DNA of 64,000 bases from Oscillospiraceae bacterium (GTDB lineage: Bacteria; Bacillota; Clostridia; Oscillospirales; Oscillospiraceae). The translations under genes were made by a program, and so were the position numbers. Location: assembly GCA_015067545.1 (NCBI GenBank), contig SVMG01000007.1:37892-101891 (forward strand), given 5' to 3'. The stretch's first letter is position 1. The number at the start of each line of letters is the position of its first letter. The notes below the pieces were generated by a model. That model ran no database searches. It had not been told where the DNA came from and saw only the letters and a program-made list of their open reading frames with translations. This document shows positions 33,264 through 40,192 of the stretch, in pieces.

Positions 33264-34412
33264 TTGAAAACCGTAGGCATCATCTGCGAGTACAACCCCT
33301 TTCATTTGGGACATCAGAAGCAATTTGACATGATCCGTAACATTTTGGGGTCGGATGCTGTCATCGTATGCCTTATGAGCGGAAACTTTGTGCAGCGGGG
33401 CATGCCCGCTGTTTTCGACAAATCGCTCCGGGCTCAGGCTGCCATCGACTGTGGCGCGGATCTGGTGCTGGAGCTGCCCACCACCTATGCCTTGTCTTCT
33501 GCCGAGGGCTTTGCCGCCGGCGGTGTAAAGATCCTCTCCTCTTTCTGTGATTACCTTTGCTTTGGCAGCGAAACCGGGGATGCTGAAGCCCTGATGAATA
33601 CCGCACAGGCACTTTTATCTCCGCAGTTCTCCCCCGCCCTGCGCAGCGAGCTGGAGTCGGGCTGTTCCTTCCCGGTTGCACGCCAGCAGGCGCTTGCTCA
33701 AATTGGATGCAACGCTTCCCTTCTGGAAAAACCCAACGACATTTTGGCTGTGGAGTATTGCAAGGCCATTTTGGCGCAAGGCAGCTCCATGCAGCCCCTG
33801 CCCATCCGTCGGGAGGGAGATTATCATGATACGGACGCAAATACCGAAAACCCCTCGGCAACTTCACTGCGGAGGCTGATAACGGAAAACAAATCCTGGG
33901 ATCTGTTTGTTCCCTCTGCCGCCCGGGAAACCTTCCGCAACGCCCCCATCCACAGCCTTGCTGCCGGAGAGCGGGCGATTTTGGTGCGACTGCGCACCAT
34001 GACGGATCTTGATTTCGAGGCGCTCCCCTATGGCTCGGAGGGCCTGTGGCGGAAGCTGATGCGTGCAAGCCGCAGCTGCGCCACACTGGAAGATGTGCTC
34101 ACTGCCACAAAGTCAAAGCGCTACACCCGCACACGGCTTGACCGGATGGTCATGTGTGCATATTTAGGTATTACTGCGCAAATCATGAATTCGCCCGCGC
34201 CCTATGTTCGGGTGCTGGGAGCACGCAACACCGGTATTCCCACGCTGAAAAAAGCAAGAGAAACCGGCCTTTTCCCCCACATCGGAGAAAAGACCGGTCT
34301 GGAATACGAAAAACTGGAGCAACGGTGGGATGACCTGTATGGTCTGTTCTGTCAGGACACACCCTCGGCCAGCGGACAGACAACAGATCGCAGAATCTAT
34401 CTTGCAAAATAA
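33264..34412 (+). CDS. tmcAL: tRNA(Met) cytidine acetate ligase TmcAL
   Basis: A 382-residue enzyme (YlbM family) that uses ATP and acetate to acetylate C34 of elongator tRNA-Met. The nucleotidyltransferase opening VGIICEYNPFHLGHQ with HLGH (residues 14-17) and MSGNFVQRG are family marks. The start is TTG at 33264, preceded by AAAAGGAGGG. It is divergent from ackA, whose product acetate is the substrate of this enzyme; that link is an inference. Confidence 0.93.
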   Translation: MKTVGIICEYNPFHLGHQKQFDMIRNILGSDAVIVCLMSGNFVQRGMPAVFDKSLRAQAAIDCGADLVLELPTTYALSSAEGFAAGGVKILSSFCDYLCFGSETGDAEALMNTAQALLSPQFSPALRSELESGCSFPVARQQALAQIGCNASLLEKPNDILAVEYCKAILAQGSSMQPLPIRREGDYHDTDANTENPSATSLRRLITENKSWDLFVPSAARETFRNAPIHSLAAGERAILVRLRTMTDLDFEALPYGSEGLWRKLMRASRSCATLEDVLTATKSKRYTRTRLDRMVMCAYLGITAQIMNSPAPYVRVLGARNTGIPTLKKARETGLFPHIGEKTGLEYEKLEQRWDDLYGLFCQDTPSASGQTTDRRIYLAK

Positions 34413-34419
34413 TAGAAAA

Positions 34420-34444
34420 GCCGGTCGTGGAATCCACGACCGGC
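34420..34444. terminator. Terminator between tmcAL and nagB
   Basis: Perfect 11-bp stem GCCGGTCGTGG / CCACGACCGGC with a three-base loop, between convergent genes. Confidence 0.75.
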
Positions 34445-34454
34445 GCTATGTATT

Positions 34455-35192
34455 TTACAGCTTGTCGCCCACCAGGGACAGTGCTTCTTCGTCTGCAACC
34501 AGCACGAAATCGGGATGCAGCTGCAGGATGGATGCGGGCATCTGAGGAGTCACAGGGCCGCAGAATGCGTCATAAACAGCCTGTGCCTTGTTGGCGCCGG
34601 TGGCGATCATCACGATGCGCTTGGCCTGCATAATGGCCATCATGCCCATGGTGTAAGCCTGACGGGGCACCATGCTCTCATTTTCAAAGAAGCGGGAGTT
34701 TGCGGCGATGGTGGAAGCAGTCAGATCCACCCGGTTGGTGCCTACGCTGAACTGTTCAGCAGGCTCATTGAAGCCAATGTGGCCGTTGGCACCGATGCCC
34801 AGCAGCTGCAGATCCACACCGCCCAGGTCAGCAATGACCTTGTCGTAGCGGGCGCACTCCTTGGCAGCATCCAGCTCCAGGCCGTTGGGCAGGTTGGTGT
34901 TCTTCTGATCGATGTTGATGCCATCGAAGAAATTCTTGCGCATAAAGTATGCGTAGCTCTGATCATGGTCAGCAGCCAGACCCACATACTCATCCAGGTT
35001 CACGGTCTTGGTCTGGGAGAAGTCCACGTCGCCCTTGTCACACCACTTGATCATCTGCTGATAAGCACCCACGGGGCTGCTACCGGTTGCCAGACCCAAA
35101 ACACAGTCCGGCTTCAGAATGACCTGTGCGGAAATAATGTTGGCCACCTTACGGCTGGCATCCTGATAATCTTTTGCACGAATTAAACGCAT
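34455..35192 (-). CDS. nagB: Glucosamine-6-phosphate deaminase
   Basis: A 245-residue enzyme that converts glucosamine 6-phosphate to fructose 6-phosphate and ammonia, the last step of amino-sugar use. GLATGSSPVGAYQ (phosphate site), NLDEYVGL (catalytic Asp) and GIGANGHIGFNEP are clear. ATG 35192 has AAAAGGAG eight bases before it; a GTG three codons upstream falls inside that site. No nagA is nearby. Confidence 0.95.
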   Translation of the reverse strand: MRLIRAKDYQDASRKVANIISAQVILKPDCVLGLATGSSPVGAYQQMIKWCDKGDVDFSQTKTVNLDEYVGLAADHDQSYAYFMRKNFFDGINIDQKNTNLPNGLELDAAKECARYDKVIADLGGVDLQLLGIGANGHIGFNEPAEQFSVGTNRVDLTASTIAANSRFFENESMVPRQAYTMGMMAIMQAKRIVMIATGANKAQAVYDAFCGPVTPQMPASILQLHPDFVLVADEEALSLVGDKL

Positions 35193-35332
35193 AATACGCA
35201 CTCCTTTTGTTTTTTCTTTATCTTACCATTTCCATTTGGCGGTGTATAGACATTCCAGTCGAATTCAGTTTGTTTTGATACAAATAAAGTCTATTTTTCT
35301 TCTTGCATCCGTCATACTGTCTTCTCCCCCTC

Positions 35333-35361
35333 TTGAATTTTCAGATAAGTTGTGCCATAAT
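35333..35361 (+). promoter_or_regulatory. Promoter of the ECF S-component gene
   Basis: TTGAAT (35333-35338), 17-base spacer, CATAAT (35356-35361). Confidence 0.6.
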
Positions 35362-35390
35362 GGGGCTAATCCGTCGAGGGAGATGATTTT

Positions 35391-35957
35391 ATGGAGAAAA
35401 AGAGAACCACAACCACAAAGCAGATCGTTTTGGTGGGTCTGCTGGCCGCTATGACCTGTGTAGGCTCCGGCCTGCGCATCAAGGTGCCGGAAGCGGTGGG
35501 CACCTCTGCATTCCACTTAGGCAATATTCTGTGCGCACTGTCCGGCGTGCTGTTGGGTCCTTGGCTGGGCGGTCTGGCCGCCGGATTGGGTTCTGCAGTG
35601 TATGATATGCTGGATCCTTTGTATATTTCCGAGTGCTGGCTCACCTTCTTGATGAAGGGCGCCTACGGCGTGCTGGCCGGGCTTGTGATCCGCACCGGCA
35701 AAGGTAACTGGAATTATGGCAAAGCCACCATCGCAACAGTGGCAGGTGCTGTGGGCTATGCCGCCTTGTATCTTGCCAAAACCTTCTTTTACAGCGGTAT
35801 GCTCATGCACGGCCTGAGTGTGGAAGGCGCGTGGGTTTCCGTTGTCAGTAAGCTCCCTGCCACCACATTCAACGCAGTGGTCGCTGTCCTGGCTGCTCCC
35901 CTGCTGGCTGTGACACTGCGCAAGGCACTGAGTAAGAGCAGATTATCCATCGATTGA
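35391..35957 (+). CDS. ECF transporter S component
   Basis: A 188-residue membrane protein with five to six segments and the S-component pattern: an Ala-rich first helix after basic residues (KQIVLVGLLAAMTCVG), a loop FHLGNILCALSGVLLGPWLGGLAAGLGSAVYD and a further GAYGVLAGL. It would capture a vitamin or similar small molecule and dock onto a shared EcfAAT module encoded elsewhere. No riboswitch is seen in the 5' leader, so the substrate is not indicated. Single-gene unit with its own promoter and terminator. Confidence 0.85.
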   Translation: MEKKRTTTTKQIVLVGLLAAMTCVGSGLRIKVPEAVGTSAFHLGNILCALSGVLLGPWLGGLAAGLGSAVYDMLDPLYISECWLTFLMKGAYGVLAGLVIRTGKGNWNYGKATIATVAGAVGYAALYLAKTFFYSGMLMHGLSVEGAWVSVVSKLPATTFNAVVAVLAAPLLAVTLRKALSKSRLSID

Positions 35958-35962
35958 TATGA

Positions 35963-35988
35963 AAAGGCTCGCCAATCGGCGAGCCTTT
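35963..35988 (+). terminator. Rho-independent terminator
   Basis: Stem AAAGGCTCGCC / GGCGAGCCTTT with a four-base loop followed by TTTATTGTT. Confidence 0.8.
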
Positions 35989-36022
35989 ATTGTTGGGAAA
36001 ATGCTTTTGATCCCGTGCCGGC

Positions 36023-36748
36023 TCAATCCCCTAATTTGATGTTGATGCCGCCGCTATTGTTATCATCCCTGGTAATCTCCAAATATGGGGTGATGCGCTC
36101 AGCAATATTGCTCACCGGCATGGATTGGATGTACACCTTGCCCGGCCCGGTGATGCGGGTATGAAACAGCCCCTCACCACCAAAAAAGACATTTTTTGCG
36201 CCTCTGACAGTCTGTATATCCATGGTGCAGCTCTCGCTCATGGCAGCAAGATAGCCGGTATCCACCACGATGCTCTGACCTGCCGCAAGGTCGTATTCCT
36301 TGCAGTAGCCGTCAATCTCCAAAAATACCAGGCCATTGCCTTTGATTTGCTGCATAATGAAGCCTTCGCCGCCAAACAGTCCCCTGCCCAGCCGCTTTTG
36401 AAAATAAACCGACAGTTCCAGCCCCTTCTCCATAGCCAGAAAGCCCCGTTTCTGCACAATAATTCCATTTCCGGGCGTTACCTGATAGGGAATAATGCTG
36501 CCGGGGAGCGAAGAAGCAAAGGCGATCATACCGCTGCCACCTTCGGCGGTGTATTCATTCATGAAAATAGATTCGCCGGAGAACATTCTGCCAAGAACCT
36601 TCCTCAGCCCACCGCCGGTATTGGTATCCATCTTCATATTGGGTGACATCCAGCTCATGGCACCGCTTTCCGTGCAGAGCGTCTGTCCTGCCTCGGGATA
36701 ACAGATCACAACAGGCAGATTACCGCCTTCGATTTCATATTTTAACAT
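36023..36748 (-). CDS. TIGR00266/AIM24 family protein
   Basis: A 241-residue all-beta protein of the AIM24 (TIGR00266) family. The opening YEIEGGNLPVVICYP, the Gly-rich SGAMSWM, LPGSIIPYQVTPGNGIIVQKRGFLA and FGGEGLFHTRITGPGKVYIQS are typical. The family forms double-stranded beta-helix barrels; its function is not established. ATG 36748 follows GAAAGGAAATGG; upstream in-frame codons lie before the ribosome binding site. Confidence 0.9.
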   Translation of the reverse strand: MLKYEIEGGNLPVVICYPEAGQTLCTESGAMSWMSPNMKMDTNTGGGLRKVLGRMFSGESIFMNEYTAEGGSGMIAFASSLPGSIIPYQVTPGNGIIVQKRGFLAMEKGLELSVYFQKRLGRGLFGGEGFIMQQIKGNGLVFLEIDGYCKEYDLAAGQSIVVDTGYLAAMSESCTMDIQTVRGAKNVFFGGEGLFHTRITGPGKVYIQSMPVSNIAERITPYLEITRDDNNSGGINIKLGD

Positions 36749-36892
36749 AGCACCATTTCCTTTCGTGAAAAGCTTTGGAAGGTCGTCCCGTGAAGCAATT
36801 CCGCAGAACCGTCGATCAGTCTCAAGTTCTTCCGTATCTGCAGTTATTTTATCACGCAATGCAATTGTTGGCAATGCTTTTCTGACCAAATA

Positions 36893-36926
36893 CAAAAAAC
36901 GCATGACCGAACGAAATCGGTCATGC
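36893..36926 (-). terminator. Minus-strand terminator, left behind the spoVAC fragment
   Basis: Perfect 10-bp stem GCATGACCGA / TCGGTCATGC followed on the minus strand by GTTTTTTG. It would end a leftward transcript from the right, where only the spoVAC fragment now lies. Confidence 0.75.
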
Positions 36927-36940
36927 CGCCTGTTTTGTAA

Positions 36941-37003
36941 GGACACCGCTCCTGCGGTGTCCGAAAATGCATATCTTCCGCGGACACCCGAGGACGGGTG
37001 TCC
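36941..37003. repeat. Pair of GGACACC hairpins, small intergenic repeat element
   Basis: Two similar hairpins, GGACACCG / CGGTGTCC (36941-36962) and GGACACCC / GGGTGTCC (36982-37003), separated by 19 bases. No coding sense. Resembles short palindromic intergenic elements of Clostridia. Confidence 0.6.
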
Positions 37004-37008
37004 CTACG

Positions 37009-37126
37009 GTTAGAATAATGTGGTTATCCAATAGATTAGACCATATACCACGCTTGCGCTCACGCCATACACGATCACAGGCCCCGCAATCGTAAACATC
37101 TTCGCACCAACCCCAAGAATGAAACC
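37009..37126 (-). pseudogene. Duplicated 3' fragment of spoVAC
   Basis: 118 bases matching 38136-38253 at 113 positions without gaps. It encodes the last 38 residues of SpoVAC and the stop codon but has no start. With the intact gene it brackets the unknown gene 37257-38093. The rest of the gap 36749-37256 holds only the terminator, the hairpin pair and the promoter at 37207. Confidence 0.9.
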
Positions 37127-37206
37127 CTCTGCTTGTGTACAAGTAGGACACAGTGCTATTTGTCGAATTGGCTCAATTTCTTTCGATATTACTCAGATAA
37201 TAGGAA

Positions 37207-37235
37207 TTTACAGCAAACAATTGATGTGATATAAT
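37207..37235 (+). promoter_or_regulatory. Promoter of the unknown gene at 37257
   Basis: TTTACA (37207-37212), 17-base spacer, extended TGATATAAT (-10 at 37230-37235). Confidence 0.75.
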
Positions 37236-37256
37236 GTTTTATATGGAGGTGCTTTT

Positions 37257-38093
37257 ATGAAACCGTTTTTAGGAATAGATTTAACAACAGACAAGAAAAA
37301 CGAGCAAATCAACGGAACCGAATTCTTGGTTCAGACGCCTTCTGCAGCATTGGCGAATACGCTGGAAGATTCCTCTGAAAAAGCAGAAAAAACGATTGAA
37401 ACTGCAAAATTGCCATTACTGTCTCGTATTATTCAATTTGTTTGCGGTATTGCCGCTCTTATGATTACGGGTGGAATATTGAAGGCCGATGTTTCTTTGG
37501 CAGAAGGATATCGCAATGCCCCTTGGCTATATTGGGTCGCTGGTATCTGCGCTGTAGTTTGGCTGATTTTATGGCTTTTGAGCAAGCAGAAAGCAAAAAC
37601 TGTTTTGGAAACCGAGGAAAGTGAACAAACCTTTTCTCACTTAGAGGGTACTGCAAGTGCGATATATCAGGAGCTTTCCGTTCCTGGTGATGCCAAAACT
37701 ATAGATATTCTATCCTTTTTCTATAAGATCAAGGATGGCGAAATCAAAGTTCAGGAGAAAGGCATGCAGATCTTCCAATACTTCAACCCTGAATTTAAGA
37801 TATTTGCCGACGAAGAAAACTTATATCTTGCCAACCTGGAAGGAAAATATGCTTTCCCCTTATCTTCCATCGTAAAAATACACACAGTGAAAAAGCATAT
37901 ACGCATTGCCGGATGGAACAAAGATGAAAAATACAACAAAGGCATCTACAAACAGTTCAAATTAACAACTGACAATTACGGATGCATCCATTGCAAGCAG
38001 TATTATATTCTGGAAATTACCCATCAAGGTGGTTCCTACGGAATCTATATCCCCTGCTACGAATTAGCGACATTAGAAGAATGTACAAAATAA
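37257..38093 (+). CDS. Unknown two-segment membrane protein
   Basis: I do not recognise this 278-residue protein. Residues 1-52 are polar, two membrane segments follow at about 56-76 and 89-109, then a soluble domain of 170 residues rich in aromatic residues and Lys (for example FFYKIKDGEIKVQEKGMQIF and the end HQGGSYGIYIPCYELATLEE), perhaps beta-rich. Codon use is clearly more AT-rich than that of the neighbours. It has a good promoter, GGAGGT before ATG 37257 and a hairpin at 38109, so it is an intact gene. The duplicated spoVAC end on both sides suggests acquisition by insertion. Confidence 0.75.
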   Translation: MKPFLGIDLTTDKKNEQINGTEFLVQTPSAALANTLEDSSEKAEKTIETAKLPLLSRIIQFVCGIAALMITGGILKADVSLAEGYRNAPWLYWVAGICAVVWLILWLLSKQKAKTVLETEESEQTFSHLEGTASAIYQELSVPGDAKTIDILSFFYKIKDGEIKVQEKGMQIFQYFNPEFKIFADEENLYLANLEGKYAFPLSSIVKIHTVKKHIRIAGWNKDEKYNKGIYKQFKLTTDNYGCIHCKQYYILEITHQGGSYGIYIPCYELATLEECTK

Positions 38094-38108
38094 CGCTACA
38101 TATTTTTA

Positions 38109-38134
38109 AGGCTCGCCCAAAGGCGAGCCTGTTT
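38109..38134. terminator. Hairpin terminator between unknown gene and spoVAC
   Basis: Stem AGGCTCGCC / GGCGAGCCT with a four-base loop, T-rich on both sides (convergent genes). Confidence 0.7.
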
Positions 38135-38136
38135 CG

Positions 38137-38574
38137 TTAGAATAATGTGGTTATCCAATAGATTAGACCATATACCACGCTTGCACTCACGCCATACACG
38201 ATCACAGGCCCCGCAATCGTAAACATCTTCGCGCCGACGCCAAGAATGAAGCCTTCCGTCTTGAACTCGATGGCCGGGGCAGAGACTGCATTGGAAAAGC
38301 CTGTGATGGGAACTAATGTGCCTGCGCCCGCATGCTTTGCGATATCATCGTAAACACTCAGCCCAGTCAAAAGTGCCGCAAGCGCCACCAAGGTCATGGA
38401 TGTGGCACAGGACGCATCCACCTTCTCCATCTCCATGGCCAAATAGCCGTTCATGATCAGCTGTCCCACAGTACAGATCAATCCACCGATCCAAAATGCA
38501 TGGATGCAGTCCTTCCAAATGGGCGATTTTGGTGCCAGAGACTGCACAAATTTTTCATATTCCTTTTCCGTCAT
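38137..38574 (-). CDS. spoVAC: Stage V sporulation protein AC
   Basis: A 145-residue membrane protein with four to five segments. SpoVAC belongs to the channel that moves dipicolinic acid into the developing spore; MTEKEYEKFVQSLAPKSP, GGLICTVGQLI and TLVPITGFSNAVSAPAIEFKTEGFILGVGAKMF are family marks. The usual partners spoVAD and spoVAE are not next to it. ATG 38574 has GGGAGGGAG before it. Its 3' end is duplicated at 37009-37126. Confidence 0.93.
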   Translation of the reverse strand: MTEKEYEKFVQSLAPKSPIWKDCIHAFWIGGLICTVGQLIMNGYLAMEMEKVDASCATSMTLVALAALLTGLSVYDDIAKHAGAGTLVPITGFSNAVSAPAIEFKTEGFILGVGAKMFTIAGPVIVYGVSASVVYGLIYWITTLF

Positions 38575-38681
38575 GTATCTCCCTCCCAAATCAGTTTGTC
38601 CAAATGCAAACTTTTTATTTACAGAATACCGTCCTTTGTGTTATGATATATAGTAGGATTGCAAAAAACAGAGGTAGAATG

Positions 38682-39686
38682 ATGGATTACATTGTTTTGG
38701 ATATGGAATGGAATCAGCCCTGGCCGGGCTCACCTTCGTCTAAAAAGGTTCTGCCTGTTCAGATCCGCGGCGAGATCATTCAGATCGGTGCCGTCCGGGT
38801 GACACAGGAACAACTGGTAATGGATGAATTCCAGGTCCTTGTCAAACCAAAATTTTATAGGCGACTCAATCGCCGGGTCAGTAAGCTCACCGGCATTAAA
38901 GAGGCACAGCTCCGTGACAACGGTGTTCCCTTCCCCGATGCCATACGGCAATTCCGTGCCTGGTGCGGCGAGGATGTGATCTTCCTCACCTGGGGATTTG
39001 ACGACATCACGATTTTGCGGGAAAATCTGCGGCTTTACGGCATCGACGAGGGCTGGACCGGCCGTTGGTACAACGCGCAGATGATCTTCAATGCCCAGAC
39101 GGACGGTTCTTCTTCTCAGAAAGCGCTGAAGACCGCTATGGAGATCTTTGGCATTGAGGCCAGCCGCCCCGCTCACGACGCTCTGGGCGACGCGTATCAC
39201 ACAGCGCTGATCTGTGCCATGCTGAAGCTGGATGTGGGCATTCAGGAGTACGGACAGGCACTGAAGGAGCACGACAACGGCTTCCACGGTGCAGAACTTC
39301 CCGGGTGCATTTCCCGGAAGGTTTTTTACGATTACGCAGACAAGCGAGCCGCATTGGCCGCCATGTCCGGTGAGGAGAATCTGTGCCCCACCTGCGGTGC
39401 AAGGATGCTCAGCAGCCGATGGTTTGCTCAGCCCGGCCATCGGTATATGGATCTTGCCACCTGCCCGGAGCACGGAAAATTCCTCATCCGCATCCGGATG
39501 TCCGAGCAACCCAACGGCTTGACCCGGGTCAGCCGCTTGACTTACGAAGCTACTTCGGAGGCCGCCGCGGCCTATGCCCGCCGGGCAGAAAAGGCCGATC
39601 CGCAGGAGATTCGCACCACTCGCCGGCGCCGTCGCCGCCGTGCTGCCAGCCAGGAGATCCGGGGTTCGCAGGAAAAAGCAGAATAA
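38682..39686 (+). CDS. DEDD 3'-5' exonuclease with C-terminal zinc ribbon
   Basis: A 334-residue protein. Residues 1-185 are an RNase T/DnaQ-type exonuclease: Exo I VLDMEWNQP (residues about 5-13), Exo II around WGFDDITILREN and Exo III RPAHDALGDAYHT, with the invariant Asp, Glu, His and Asp. A linker follows and then a zinc-ribbon-like CPTCG...CPEHG (about 228-270). The C-terminus is a run of Arg (RTTRRRRRRR), as in nucleic-acid-binding tails. I infer an RNA or DNA trimming enzyme; KapD-like proteins are the closest class. ATG 38682 was preferred over 38679 for spacing from GAGG. Confidence 0.85.
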   Translation: MDYIVLDMEWNQPWPGSPSSKKVLPVQIRGEIIQIGAVRVTQEQLVMDEFQVLVKPKFYRRLNRRVSKLTGIKEAQLRDNGVPFPDAIRQFRAWCGEDVIFLTWGFDDITILRENLRLYGIDEGWTGRWYNAQMIFNAQTDGSSSQKALKTAMEIFGIEASRPAHDALGDAYHTALICAMLKLDVGIQEYGQALKEHDNGFHGAELPGCISRKVFYDYADKRAALAAMSGEENLCPTCGARMLSSRWFAQPGHRYMDLATCPEHGKFLIRIRMSEQPNGLTRVSRLTYEATSEAAAAYARRAEKADPQEIRTTRRRRRRRAASQEIRGSQEKAE

Positions 39687-39692
39687 AGCTCT

Positions 39693-39720
39693 CCCCGATC
39701 TGTTATCTTGCAGATCGGGG
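39693..39720. terminator. Hairpin after the exonuclease gene
   Basis: Perfect 10-bp stem CCCCGATCTG / CAGATCGGGG without a strong T run, so termination is less certain. Confidence 0.5.
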
Positions 39721-39730
39721 AAAATAATTC

Positions 39731-39759
39731 TTGACAGAACCGGTTTTGAGTGGTAGAAT
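39731..39759 (+). promoter_or_regulatory. Promoter of the tRNA operon
   Basis: TTGACA (39731-39736), 17-base spacer, TAGAAT (39754-39759), 39 bases before the first tRNA gene. Confidence 0.85.
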
Positions 39760-39797
39760 ATGCAAGCGGTGGTGCGAAGCACACCCAACGATATTAT

Positions 39798-39874
39798 GGG
39801 CCTTTAGCTCAGTTGGTTAGAGCCTCCGGCTCATAACCGGATCGTCCCGGGTTCGAATCCCTGAAGGCCCACCA
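39798..39874 (+). tRNA. tRNA with CAT anticodon (Met elongator, or Ile2 if lysidine-modified)
   Basis: Cloverleaf: acceptor GGGCCTT/AAGGCCC, D arm GCTC/GAGC, anticodon arm TCCGG/CCGGA with loop CTCATAA, T arm CCGGG/CCCTG and encoded CCA. The acceptor and the loop CTCATAA resemble the minor isoleucine tRNA read after TilS modification more than the TTCATAC loop of Firmicute tRNA-Met, but this is not decisive. The T stem has one C-T mismatch (position 50-64). Confidence 0.9.
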
Positions 39875-39903
39875 CAAAAATTCGGCTCACGCCGTTTATA
39901 TAT

Positions 39904-39979
<76 letters not shown>

Positions 39980-39984
39980 AGATT

Positions 39985-40024
39985 GGGAATTTACAAGTTT
40001 TTCTTGTAAATTCCCTTTTTTGTT
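39985..40024 (+). terminator. Terminator of the tRNA operon
   Basis: Stem GGGAATTTACAAG / CTTGTAAATTCCC with a five-base loop and a long T run. Confidence 0.92.
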
Positions 40025-40192
40025 TGTCAAAAAGTTGGAAGGCGGATTTCAGCAAAACCAAGAACATCTTCTAAGCCTACGGTTTTGCCAAATTATGAGG
40101 TGTATAACCGCCAAGGTGAGCGTTATACCCTGCCTTGACTTGCAGGACACCACATGATAATATGGGAATATAGTTTCTTAAGGGGGCATTCT

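Noticed and set aside
35193..35390. Riboswitch before the ECF S component
   Set aside because: The promoter leaves a leader of only about 23 bases and no conserved riboswitch sequence is seen.
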